This document shows, one piece after another, positions 43,101-48,439 of a DNA stretch of 48,439 nucleotides; position 1 is the first letter of the stretch, and each line of letters begins with the position of its first letter. Source of the stretch: Phoronis australis. Its lineage: Eukaryota; Phoronida; Phoronidae. Under the pieces are notes generated by a model, which had not been told where the DNA came from, searched no databases, and saw nothing but the letters and a program-made list of their open reading frames with translations. Made by a program: the position numbers and the translations under genes. The stretch covers positions 1,606,357 to 1,654,795 of the forward strand of contig NMRA01000012.1 of assembly GCA_002633005.1 (NCBI GenBank). Direction: 5' to 3'.

Positions 43101-43721
43101 GACTCCTCATAAAAGACCTTTTGAAAGATATCCCATGGTGTCCTAGTACTGTTGCTGACAGTGGGAGTCCACCTTAGCTTTGTAAGACCTCATGCCGGTT
43201 TCGTCATCATCAAGGCTATAGACCTTGTGCTCGGTTATGCAACAAGACAGGGTGCCACTTTTCTGCTAAGTATGAAATCCATCAAGTGGTCTATTACCAT
43301 GATCAAGACACCATAAGCATACAATACCATGATCCTTAAGCATACAATACCATGATCCATAAGCATACAATACCATGACCAAGTCACCATAAGCATACAA
43401 TACCACGATCCATAAGCATAGAGTACCATGATCAAGTCACCATAAGCATACAATATCATGACCAAGTCACTATAAGCATACAATACCATGATCAAGTCAC
43501 CATAAGCATAAAATACCTGACTGAGGCAGAATAACAGTCTTTGTGTCGGAATCAAAATAGTCACACTTGAGTCGCCAACCAACGTGGCTTCCGGGGATTG
43601 TCCAAGCAGGATTGGTGAAGCGAAGCAACACTTTGGATGAGTTAGACACAAAATTGGGACGTTCCTTGACAGCATTCACCTTCTGCTCATAGGATACAAT
43701 AGTTCTTCCACTGTCCACAAC
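16137..43721 (-). CDS. CUB/LDLa/FN2 type I membrane receptor with PPxY tail, multi-exon gene (5' end not found)
   Basis: Eleven minus-strand exons (43517-43721, 37082-37243, 34560-34754, 33957-34097, 32877-33047, 28653-28796, 25615-25743, 23544-23660, 21802-21927, 19196-19584, 16137-16178) total 1821 nt, exactly 606 codons plus stop, with GT/AG and matching phase at every junction. Order: CUB C-half, CUB, LDLa, FN2-like, half LDLa, LDLa, LDLa, transmembrane helix, cytoplasmic tail with SPPEY and PPPAY, then ESPLL near the end. The layout recalls LRP3/LRP10/LRP12 (CUB plus LDLa) and the PPxY tail of LDLRAD3, but the FN2 module fits neither. By analogy it is a cell-surface or endocytic receptor whose tail could bind WW-domain ubiquitin ligases; ligand unknown. 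Signal peptide and first CUB half are missing, perhaps right of 43721. Confidence 0.8.
17108..18190 (-). mobile_element. CTCF-like-motif repeat element, copy E2
   Basis: Opposite orientation to E1, within the receptor intron between tail exon and last coding exon. The left end (ACAAGAGCAATGCTGAGCG) and about 390 bases that follow nearly match E3 at 26147-26540. One full superunit (cores near 17540, 17683, 17843, 17989) and the terminal palindrome at 18158-18187 follow. A 28-bp tandem duplication lies at 17500-17552. An extra strong core, CCAGTAGAGGGC, lies near 17201. Confidence 0.8.
18940..19110. repeat. Dispersed repeat B, copy 3 (shorter)
   Basis: Carries the AAAAGTAATTATTGACAAC, TTTTCCCACAATGATGGCTA and CATTTTGTCTGAATACTTTC blocks of copies 1 and 2 but lacks the middle. 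Confidence 0.55.
19196..19584 (-). CDS. Receptor exon: proline-rich cytoplasmic tail with PPxY motifs
   Basis: Between ATTTTGCAG and GTGAGT, entered in phase 1, leaving in phase 0. Encodes about 130 residues with QSPPEYSTANLYS, PSPEPSAPP and EPSAPPPAYNDV. SPPEY and PPPAY are PPxY motifs, known ligands of WW domains of Nedd4-type ubiquitin ligases. The continuous upstream M in the open frame (19597) lies in the intron and is not a start. Confidence 0.85.
19585..21801 (-). other. Receptor intron, foldback element inside
   Basis: No exon recognised. Contains a strong inverted repeat at 20244-20352, and a weaker one at 21092-21150 (ACACCCATAG with its complement near CCATGGGTGT). Confidence 0.5.
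20244..20352. repeat. Inverted-repeat (foldback) element
   Basis: Arms of about 43 bases: 20244-20288 (GGTAATGGTCTGATATAGCG ... TTTTGAGAACCAGTTT) and 20310-20352 (AAACTGGTTCTCAAAATATG ... TATATCAGACTATTGCC), with a loop of about 22 bases. The arms differ at a few positions. Confidence 0.8.
21802..21927 (-). CDS. Receptor exon: transmembrane helix
   Basis: Between GTTCTGTAG and GTAAGA, phase 1-1. Encodes SPTSGSEYE, then the hydrophobic segment TLIGVVVAAVCSGVLFCFVC followed by LCKKNSNTES. The basic KK after the helix gives a type I orientation with the C-terminus in the cytoplasm. Confidence 0.88.
21928..23543 (-). other. Receptor intron, nothing recognised
   Basis: AT-rich, 1.6 kb; chance ORFs only; no repeat shared with the rest of the window was noticed. 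Confidence 0.5.
23544..23660 (-). CDS. Receptor exon: LDL receptor class A domain, membrane-proximal
   Basis: Between ATCTTGCAG and GTGAGT, phase 1-1. Encodes CPGSQFSCLDRRQCISSWQK then CDGRSDCFDGSDEDSVLC, a textbook LDLa with six cysteines and DGSDE. Confidence 0.92.
23890..24930 (-). mobile_element. CTCF-like-motif repeat element, degraded copy E6
   Basis: Begins ACAAGAGCAACACGGAGC like the other copies and keeps monomer words such as GGCCACTAGGTGCC near 24733, ACCACTAGGGGCCAC near 24595 and CATGAAAATCC. Many cores are lost and the terminal palindrome is absent, so this is an old copy. It lies in the intron between two LDLa exons. Confidence 0.6.
25615..25743 (-). CDS. Receptor exon: LDL receptor class A domain
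   Basis: Between TTATTTCAG and GTAAGT, phase 1-1. Encodes DCSSLRSLWACDDGYCIKDS, then DKCDTTMNCIDHSDESSRHC: all six cysteines and the DxSDE calcium-binding motif of LDLa. Confidence 0.88.
26140..28100 (-). mobile_element. CTCF-like-motif repeat element, longest copy E3
   Basis: Same family as E2, with three superunits. Cores lie near 26232, 26544, 26684, 26844, 26994, 27132, 27293, 27440, 27582, 27743 and 27889. Monomers alternate in the order GGGGGCACA, GGAGGCGCCA, GGTGGCGCAA, giving a superunit of 447-452 bp. It ends in the palindrome 28068-28097. No transposase ORF seen. Confidence 0.85.
28653..28796 (-). CDS. Receptor exon: partial LDLa-like module
   Basis: Between CCTTTTGTAG and donor GTACGC, phase 1-1. 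Encodes SYQPPGRICASSRKMSSSSQ, LTRCPDGTCVLDYPKSCN. It keeps the first four cysteines of an LDLa (C..C.dG.C......C) but the acidic calcium half is missing before the next exon starts. Either the module is truncated or an exon between 25744 and 28652 was missed. Confidence 0.55.
30752..30935. repeat. Dispersed repeat D, copy 1
   Basis: GAGATTCGATTTGAGTGACA, GTAACCTTTGACC, GAGGTGGTTCTGCCAA, TTTCTCGCTACAC and GAAGTTCCCCAGGAATGAAG recur in order at 40957-41105 with about 25 bases fewer. Confidence 0.75.
32120..32311 (+). repeat. Four perfect or near-perfect 48-bp tandem units
   Basis: Units start at 32120, 32168, 32216 and 32264 (GGTTTGAGAGCAAGACAAGC ... CAACCACTTCAT). Only one or two differences occur in total, so the array is young. 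It makes long repetitive ORFs on both strands because 48 is divisible by three; these have no splice context. Confidence 0.95.
32877..33047 (-). CDS. Receptor exon: fibronectin type II-like domain
   Basis: Between CTGTTATAG and GTAAAT, phase 1-1. Encodes GGSDNGYVCRSSYSYKF, FKGCISLDRGRRWCITGYSS and WYRANWGYCF. Four cysteines with YxxC, GRRWC and NWGYC follow the FN2/kringle-like pattern (C..pf.y....y..C...GR..WC.t...y.....WGYC). Confidence 0.7.
33545..33740. repeat. Dispersed repeat C, copy 2
   Basis: Second copy of the 14930-15100 repeat, in the receptor intron between LDLa and FN2 neighbours, with small indels. Confidence 0.65.
33906..34003 (-). repeat. 53-bp partial tandem duplication of the LDLa exon end
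   Basis: Bases 33906-33950 (CGACAAACTTTTCTG ... ACAATGAGAC) repeat 33959-34003 at a 53-base offset. The first lies in the intron just after the donor, the second inside the exon. Confidence 0.8.
33957..34097 (-). CDS. Receptor exon: LDL receptor class A domain
   Basis: Between AAATTTTAAG and GTGAGA, phase 1-1. Encodes CPVDSSRVLDFCCQDGNKWW then LRCDGVSHCPNGDDEDRKVC. CDGvshCpnGdDEd is the calcium-binding half of an LDLa module; the first half is atypical, with adjacent cysteines and an inserted WWRIPW in place of the usual third cysteine. Confidence 0.75.
34560..34754 (-). CDS. Receptor exon: C-terminal half of second CUB domain
   Basis: Between GTTTATTTAG and GTAAGT, phase 1-1. Encodes SLTLQIRHSNSSMFCC, STGIYIHFYGVYKNYKTIFK and FSYTSIYEY; the ending resembles the final beta strands of a CUB. 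The frame was fixed by its neighbours' phases; two other frames are open by chance. Confidence 0.7.
35825..35990 (-). pseudogene. Possible Penelope-like element GIY-YIG endonuclease fragment
   Basis: The minus strand reads HLHDSGHEFDNKLGSEKNWF and KRTYYLR in one frame, and RGHTIYVEALKRSQTS in another. This resembles the conserved H....GH.FD........W..RG..EAIYv....P.lN segment found at the C-terminal end of Penelope-like retroelements. It is frameshifted and short, and lies inside a receptor intron. Confidence 0.45.
36001..36302 (+). repeat. 151-bp tandem duplication
   Basis: Bases 36001-36151 recur at 36152-36302 with about two substitutions (TGGTACATGCGTTTCTTGAG at both starts). Intronic; very recent or an assembly effect. 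Confidence 0.95.
37082..37243 (-). CDS. Receptor exon: N-terminal half of second CUB domain
   Basis: Between TTTTTTTAG and GTAAGT, phase 1-1. Encodes RCGSIKPNGGIIRFGQWPL then HGTMFDCVWLIKPGNGTAAF and VKVFLSHLTSR: the C..i..nGG....P..y.....C.W.I..p.....v.l.f pattern of CUB, with the first disulfide pair. Confidence 0.8.
37608..38011 (-). mobile_element. CTCF-like-motif repeat element E4, left part
   Basis: Starts AACAGCAACGCTGAACATAG and carries cores near 37681 (GGCCACTAGATGGCGCA), 37830 and 37972. It is interrupted at 38011 by a non-LTR retrotransposon and resumes at 40373. Confidence 0.75.
38181..39199 (+). pseudogene. Reverse transcriptase domain remnant
   Basis: RT motifs occur in correct order but in at least four reading frames (37848-38237, 38527-38877, 38661-38921, 38879-39199). 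The catalytic box reads FADE in place of the usual aromatic-ADD, removing the second Asp. A KPGRDQ segment near 38353 matches the lysine-proline-rich block before the conserved YRPI region in non-LTR RTs. Confidence 0.8.
39163..40341 (+). pseudogene. RNase H and C-terminal region of retrotransposon ORF2 remnant
   Basis: Three overlapping frames (39163-39498, 39464-39928, 39898-40341) carry the thumb region, the RNase H acidic residues (D in FTDSS, E in RMEEDA, D in TDAQS) and a C-terminal segment ending HMWVCPTC, probably part of a zinc-knuckle-like end. The fourth acidic residue is lost. Two frameshifts separate the blocks. Confidence 0.75.
40373..40957 (-). mobile_element. CTCF-like-motif repeat element E4, right part
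   Basis: Resumes the monomer interrupted at 38011. Cores near 40484 (GGCCACTAGCTGGCGCA), 40628 (GCCACCAGAGGGCACA), 40783 and 40942. It breaks off after the last core and joins dispersed repeat D at 40957, so the palindromic end is missing. Confidence 0.75.
40957..41105. repeat. Dispersed repeat D, copy 2
   Basis: Second copy in the same orientation, directly abutting the broken end of repeat element E4. Confidence 0.75.
41550..42525 (+). mobile_element. CTCF-like-motif repeat element, degraded copy E5
   Basis: Oriented like E1. Fragments 41550-41690 (CATTATGAAAATTGGCA-type words, GGCGACCCCTAGTAAC) and about 42000-42525 (CATGAAATTTGGGAAC; GGCCATTTTCATGATATTAG; AGCACACCATTTGCATTGCG; TTGTGTTGCTCTTGTTCTGG) match the family; the middle is unrelated. 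Most cores are degraded. Confidence 0.6.
43300..43516 (-). repeat. Minisatellite abutting the CUB exon donor
   Basis: Eight or so units of AAGCATACAATACCATGAT plus either a short CCAT or a longer CAAGTCACCAT spacer (22- and 30-bp forms). The last unit supplies the first bases of the intron after 43517. Confidence 0.85.
43517..43721 (-). CDS. Receptor exon: C-terminal half of first CUB domain
   Basis: Between acceptor GCATTTTAG and donor GTATTT. Begins VVDSGRTIVSYEQ, continues PNFVSNSSKVLLRFTNPAW, then GSHVGWRLKCDYFD, matching the pattern dG...S..N.l.l.F......GF...Y of CUB C-halves. Starts in phase 0 and ends with one base in phase 1. Its donor abuts a minisatellite. Confidence 0.7.
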
Positions 43722-44450
43722 CTAAAATGCAAATATTTGATTGAGAACCTTCTGGTCACACATGTTTATAATTATGTATTAGCAATTTCTTGTGGTTCCT
43801 GAAAACAACTGGAAAGCTTATTAACCAAAATAAAATTGATGATTTTCATTTCTTAAAAATGGAAATTGCATCCAAAGAGATGCACTCATCAACTAAGAAA
43901 CAAGCTTGTTAACTTGACTGTGAAAAAAGACTGCAAAAATGCAGCTTTCAGGGAGAAAAATTTTTAAGTTTTAGAGCAGACTACCTCTAGTAAACACCAT
44001 TATTTTATAAGTAAGGAATCGAGTCGGTTCTACAGACAGGAAGACAGAATCTATGGAAGTCTGATGAGGTTTGCAATCTTGTCATTATGTGCCACACATG
44101 ATTACATGCAGCCATGAGAGGGTTTGTGACATGCGTGTTGATTACCATTATAAACATTGATGAATTAAATACAAAAGATATACTTTGCTGTCAATTTCAT
44201 CATTTATTTTCGACCCTGTCCACACGGCTCCACAAACTTATGAAAAATAATGCAAACCTTTCACTACAGAGATTGCCTTCTCTCCACAAATGTCCACTGT
44301 CAATTCAATGACCAAAATCGAATTTGAAAATGCTCTACACTGTGGGCATCTGAGCAGAATAAAACGTAACTATTTCAGACTGGAAAATAAACAAAAATGG
44401 AGTTGTGTCCACAGAGACTTTTTTAAGTGGGATTTTTCTGAAACCCCTTG

Positions 44451-44540
44451 ACCCATTGACCCCCTCAACCCACAACCCCCTCGACCCATGACCCCCTCCA
44501 CCCATGACCCCCTCCACCCATGACCCCTCAACCCACAACC
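44451..44540. repeat. Pyrimidine-rich simple tandem repeat
   Basis: Five to six units of about 16 bp like CCCATGACCCCCTCCA; the minus strand is a purine-rich GGTGGAGGGGGTCAT array. Intron or upstream region of the receptor gene. Confidence 0.85.
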
Positions 44541-44580
44541 TGTGACAATAGAGGTATCTGTGGGCTAGTTATTACACTAC

Positions 44581-44743
44581 TGGGTGACTTTCCCATAAGA
44601 CATATGCAAGTCTGCTCTGGCTGAAGTCTGGTGAGTAAAAACAGAAAGTGGTGTGAGAACGCCGGTGGTCTTGAATGCGCATTGTGAGCACGCTATCGTT
44701 GTCACGGAAATAAGTTCCACGAGCGGCTATTAGTGGCCCAGTT
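44581..44743 (-). CDS. Candidate receptor exon, CUB-like (uncertain)
   Basis: Open frame from acceptor TTTATTAG to a possible donor GTAGTG, encoding TGPLIAARGTYFRDNDSVLT then MRIQDHRRSHTTFCF. NDSVLTMRIQDHRRSHTTFC aligns loosely with SLTLQIRHSNSSMFCC of the second CUB, and codon choice looks coding. It ends in phase 0, as the next exon (43721) needs. The donor is weak and flanking exons are unknown. Confidence 0.35.
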
Positions 44744-44849
44744 CTAATAAACTTAGGGAAAGAATATGTTAACATGAATGTACATAATTTCATATTTTTA
44801 TTATTTGCTTTAACTTGTATACTCCACATAACGTTGAAATCTTTCAACA

Positions 44850-47352
44850 GTTTAGTTAACAGACTGAGTTTGTTTTTTCAACTCTGTTTACTGGACAGGT
44901 GAAATTACAGTTTTGTCAGTTCCTCACACTCTGCAATTCACTGAAGAGCAGACGAGACAATTACACTCTGCTGAAAATGACATTTGTAAGGTTGGTAGGT
45001 CTTTGATTTGATTTGGTCGCGTTGTTTTTTTCTGTTTTTGGCTTTCAAACTTGCCAAATCGACTGCCTTAATTGCAAAACAATAGAATATCATGAAATGT
45101 TGAAAAATAACTAGTAGGGTCTAATATTCTAGTGCAGAACAAACACTCAGAAATCAAACGTCACTCTTACAAAGAATACTGTAACATGATTTTAGTAGCC
45201 AAAAATGTCTCGTTGAAAAACTCCTAGCACGTAGTGTGACAGGTTGTTGAAAGTGGCTCTCAACTGGAGCTGAAAGATATTAGAGGCCACACTATAAAGA
45301 ATGACTGTGTAATAGTCAGGTTTGTTGATTAATTTTGAAGAGAAATCGCTGGTTGTCTGGAACCGTACCTCAAGAGTCTCGTTTGACGAACAAAAATGAC
45401 AAAATAAAAGACAGTAAAGTTATAAAATTAGGTTCAATTTGATAGAGCTCTACAACACTCATCATTATTCATCAAAACTCGTTGAAACACAAAATCGGAA
45501 ATTCACTTGGTGCAAACTTTTGCGACGCGTCCCGTGAAATCTCACGGTCACAAGCTCCAAGAATAGTAGACATTAAGGCCACATGCCGGCATTCCATATC
45601 AAGAGTTTTATAACAGAAACTAATACAAGGAAGTCATCTCTACTCCAGTTAATCATTAATACAAAAACAAAGGAAGCCTCTTACAGGATCAGATGAGACG
45701 TGTCGAAACTGAAACCTGGCAGCTAATGCACATAAGTGGGTTTTTAATGATATGTACTTTCATTTCTTTGAAGCTGTCAACACTTTGTGTAAGTATTTTT
45801 CAGTTCTTTAATTTATCATCAATAGGAATATTTCATCAAGACACCGTACTATATTATGCAACAAACTAATCACCATGATCATCTTAGATGGAAAATACAC
45901 TAGGCCTACTAGGTAATAAACTCAATAAAGAAGGGTTTATTTCAGGTAGTTGCATGTTATAACTACACTATCTACGGTGTGGCATTTGTTTGCCAGTAGT
46001 TGAATGGGAAAATGGTGCAGCTTTGTTCAACTTGATATTTGAACTCTAAGTCAGATAGGCCTATAGATTTCAAAAATTCAAGTATTAATCAGTATAGTGC
46101 ATCACTTGAGCATTTTTAGTAAAAGAGGGAGTTAAAAATGATGTCTCACTCAGTTGACACCTCAAGCATGTCATAGTAGAGATCCTGTAAATCACATGAC
46201 TACACAAACACCAAAACAAAAACCTTAGATGGTTTGGATATAAAAACTTTGAAAAAGTTAGAAGACAGTGCAGCCGTCACAGACCCTTATCAGTGAGCCT
46301 AAAACATGAAAACTAAGATCAGCCGTGAAAATTTACTATGCATGATTTCAGTTTACGGGCAGAACAAAAAGAAACATAATGATCGGACAATTTTTATGAG
46401 AAATGAAATATTGTCACAATTTACATCTTAAAGTCTCATACAGCAGCGGCAAGCCGAAGCAAAACCTTGAAGCTCAAACAGCAAATACAAAAAATGAACC
46501 GAGAGTGGCGTACATTAAGAAGTAATATCCCACGAGACATTATTCTGCGTATCGACCAAGTTTCTTTCATATTCTCGGCAGATTTTTTAAAGACTTCACC
46601 CAGACTGTTCATGTGGTTGATCACATTCTATGTACTCGCCAATTATGTTACAAGTTTTCTCTCAATAAAAGAAACAGTTTTAAATGTAACGATTTATAAC
46701 TTGAAAGTCGTTGCTTATAGTTCAGGCCGGTGGTGATGAATATCAGAAGAAGAAGCCTTACCATCTCAATCAGAGAAACTTTCCGACTTCATAGCATAAG
46801 TTTTTTTAGTTAAAATACTCTATTTTTTTATTTCACTGATTTCTACTACCTTTATTTCACTAACAAGTGAGTAACAACTCAGTAAATAATGTGGTACAAT
46901 AGAAAGGTTCCAAGATGTCTTGATTTTTGACAGCAGAATTGGGCTAAAAGGCCTTTTAAAAGAAAATTGCAGACAAGTTTCATCGCTAATTGAATAATGA
47001 AGTACATTTTTGCAAGTTTCATAATGGAAAAAATGTTTGACTCTGAAAATTACAACAATCTCCTCGAAAAATCAACACGTTTCCGAAAAAAGATGCAGTC
47101 ACAAGATTACTATGAACATCTGCACATTATTGTTGTTCACATAGAAAACGGTTGATAATCAAGAATTTTAAGATATGTAGTTTTATGGGCCTCCTATCAA
47201 ATCAGTTATTTAAGAAATTCCAACCTAAATAATGAAGGAAATGCTAATACCTTAAAGAAAACTTGCTACCAAAACATGATGTCTGCACACGACGACTTTT
47301 AAGTAAGAAAGTTGATAACAACCGTTCAATTCATTTTCATCTTGTGTTTCAG
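44850..47352. other. No gene recognised between receptor and LRR gene
   Basis: AT-rich, no convincing exon on either strand. The missing N-terminal exons of the receptor could lie here or beyond the window; short ORFs (for example 46436-46624) show no signal peptide plus CUB pattern. Confidence 0.45.
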
Positions 47353-47379
47353 TAGACAGGAAGGGAGAAGAAAACAAGA

Positions 47380-48439
47380 ATGTACCGACTACTGCTCTGC
47401 CACCTGTTATCATTAATAATCATTTCCGTGAGCCAAGACTGGTCGTGTCCAGAAAGATGTCATGTGGTGTACAGAGTGGACAATCAGACACTCAGAGACA
47501 CGTACCAGAGTTACGAGCAGGCACTGGTCGCATTACCACACAATATAACATCACTGTCGTTACCAGACAGGTGTAAAGCTTATCGACTAGAGCAGAATTC
47601 GCTGCAGAAATTCACCAAGTTGCATACGCTTCGGCTTAGAATTTGTGGCCTAAGATCAAATATTTACAGATTGGCTTTTAGTGGCTAGCTAAACCTCAAA
47701 GAACTGATGCTTGATTTTTTTTCATTCCCTTTTGAGCGAGGTGGGTATGTGACAATAGACCCATTAGCATTTAAACCACTACAACTACTGAAAACTTTAC
47801 GTATATTTCCGAACACACACTATACCTTTCATCATTTGCAAGCTTTTGATGTTGCTCGAATTCTACGCCACCTTCAACAGCTAGAGCACTTTAAGCAACT
47901 ACACAGTAGCCAAAACAATTGCCATCAAAGGAAAGTTTCAATTGCCAGCTATACAGTCACTGGATTTCAGTTGCAACAACTGGGTACATATGCCCTGTAT
48001 TCCCATCTTCACTAATTTGAGGTATCTAAATCTCACAGGGAATTGCATCCAAACAGTACACTTTGCGAAAAACTGTCTTAAAACGCAAAATGTCACAATC
48101 AATTTCAGCAACAACTTTGTACAGAAAATAGAAAAAAATGACTTCAGGTGGTATAACAGCCTGAAAACACTTTCTCTCGACTTTTCATACACGTATCTAT
48201 CACAGATAGAATCCGATGTATTCTGGCATCTGGAGCACCAGAACACAACGATTGTATCTATAACTCTAGGACATGGCTTATGCATGCCATTTACAAGAAC
48301 ATTTTTTAACCTTCTCTTCAAATCTCTCAGCAAAATTGTTATTTTTAGGTTATTGCTATTTGGCAAGGCGACTGAATTGTCTGCTTTTCCAAGATCCACA
48401 ACCTTGACATACTTTTCACTGACTAATGGCAGGGTCAAC
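47380..48439 (+). pseudogene. LRR / Toll-like receptor gene, disrupted, runs off the window
   Basis: ATG at 47380 begins a signal-peptide-like MYRLLLCHLLSLIIISVSQ, then an LRRNT-like WSCPERCHV and LRR strands (NITSLSLPDRC, LHTLRLRICGL, LNLKELMLDFF, LLKTLRIFPN). A TAG at 47686-47688 interrupts the frame at codon 103 between SG and LNLKEL; the same frame then stays open to 48013. LRR sequence continues in another frame (open from 47885 to the end: IQSLDFSCNN, LRYLNLTGNCIQTV, LKTLSLDFS), so a frameshift lies between 47885 and 48015. A possible acceptor TGTGTTTCAG at 47343-47352 would make this the large coding exon, as in many Toll-like receptors. LRRs typically bind pathogen ligands outside the cell; no TIR domain is within the window. 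Confidence 0.7.

Noticed and set aside
44335-44538. Glycine-rich ORF (GSWVEGVMGGGG...) on the minus strand
   Set aside because: Translation of a simple pyrimidine/purine repeat at 44451-44540.
46436-46624. Hydrophobic-ended ORF as a possible first exon of the receptor
   Set aside because: The hydrophobic stretch is at the C-terminal end rather than after the Met, there is no CUB start, and no donor in a compatible phase was evident.
47938-48438. 166-aa minus-strand ORF at the right edge
   Set aside because: Shadow of the plus-strand LRR gene; it shows no motif, while the opposite strand carries LRR strands throughout.

Overview
This is a eukaryotic, intron-rich window. The proteins are clearly metazoan, and the overall picture best fits an invertebrate deuterostome, most likely a lancelet (Branchiostoma-type). 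The reasons are a POLR2C nearly co-linear with the vertebrate protein, a shuffled CUB/LDLa/FN2 receptor, a Toll/LRR-like gene, many short decayed repeats, and allele-like divergence between two copies of one segment. The species call is an inference. Almost none of the long single ORFs is a gene; coding exons were assigned by protein motifs, splice sites and phase bookkeeping.

Layout. (1) 554-704 (-): first coding exon of an RPRD1-type RNA polymerase II CTD-binding protein; the rest lies left of the window. (2) 1066-11526 (+): complete POLR2C (RPB3 subunit of RNA polymerase II), eight coding exons, 274 codons plus stop, with exons 5 and 6 present twice (5102-6386 and 6757-8067) beside the single ambiguous base n at 6756. 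The two start codons are 361 bp apart, head to head, so a polymerase subunit and a polymerase-tail-binding factor appear to share one promoter region. (3) 16137-43721 or beyond (-): a multi-exon type I membrane receptor. From N to C terminus it reads CUB (partial), CUB, LDLa, FN2-like, half LDLa, LDLa, LDLa, transmembrane helix, and a PPxY-containing tail ending in an ESPLL motif. Eleven exons keep one frame and give 606 codons plus stop; the N-terminus is not found. It ends tail to tail with POLR2C. (4) 47380-48439 (+): start of an LRR/Toll-like receptor gene with a premature stop and a frameshift, running off the right edge.

Mobile and repeat content is heavy. One family occurs six times (9413-10760, 17108-18190, 23890-24930, 26140-28100, 37608-40957, 41550-42525). 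It is built of roughly 150-bp monomers, each with a core resembling the vertebrate CTCF consensus (CCACTAGgnGGC), and three monomer types make a superunit of about 450 bp. One end is a 30-nt palindrome that shows a compensatory base-pair change between copies. A decayed non-LTR retrotransposon (RT plus RNase H) sits inside one copy with a 7-bp target duplication. There are also a fragment that looks like a Penelope-type endonuclease, foldback elements, several minisatellites and paired dispersed repeats. No rRNA, tRNA or CRISPR array was seen.

Most notable: the CTCF-like arrays with a covarying terminal hairpin; the exon 5-6 duplication next to the n, probably two haplotypes joined; the divergent POLR2C/RPRD1 pair; a 60-bp tandem repeat that starts inside the POLR2C coding end; and the unusual receptor architecture.
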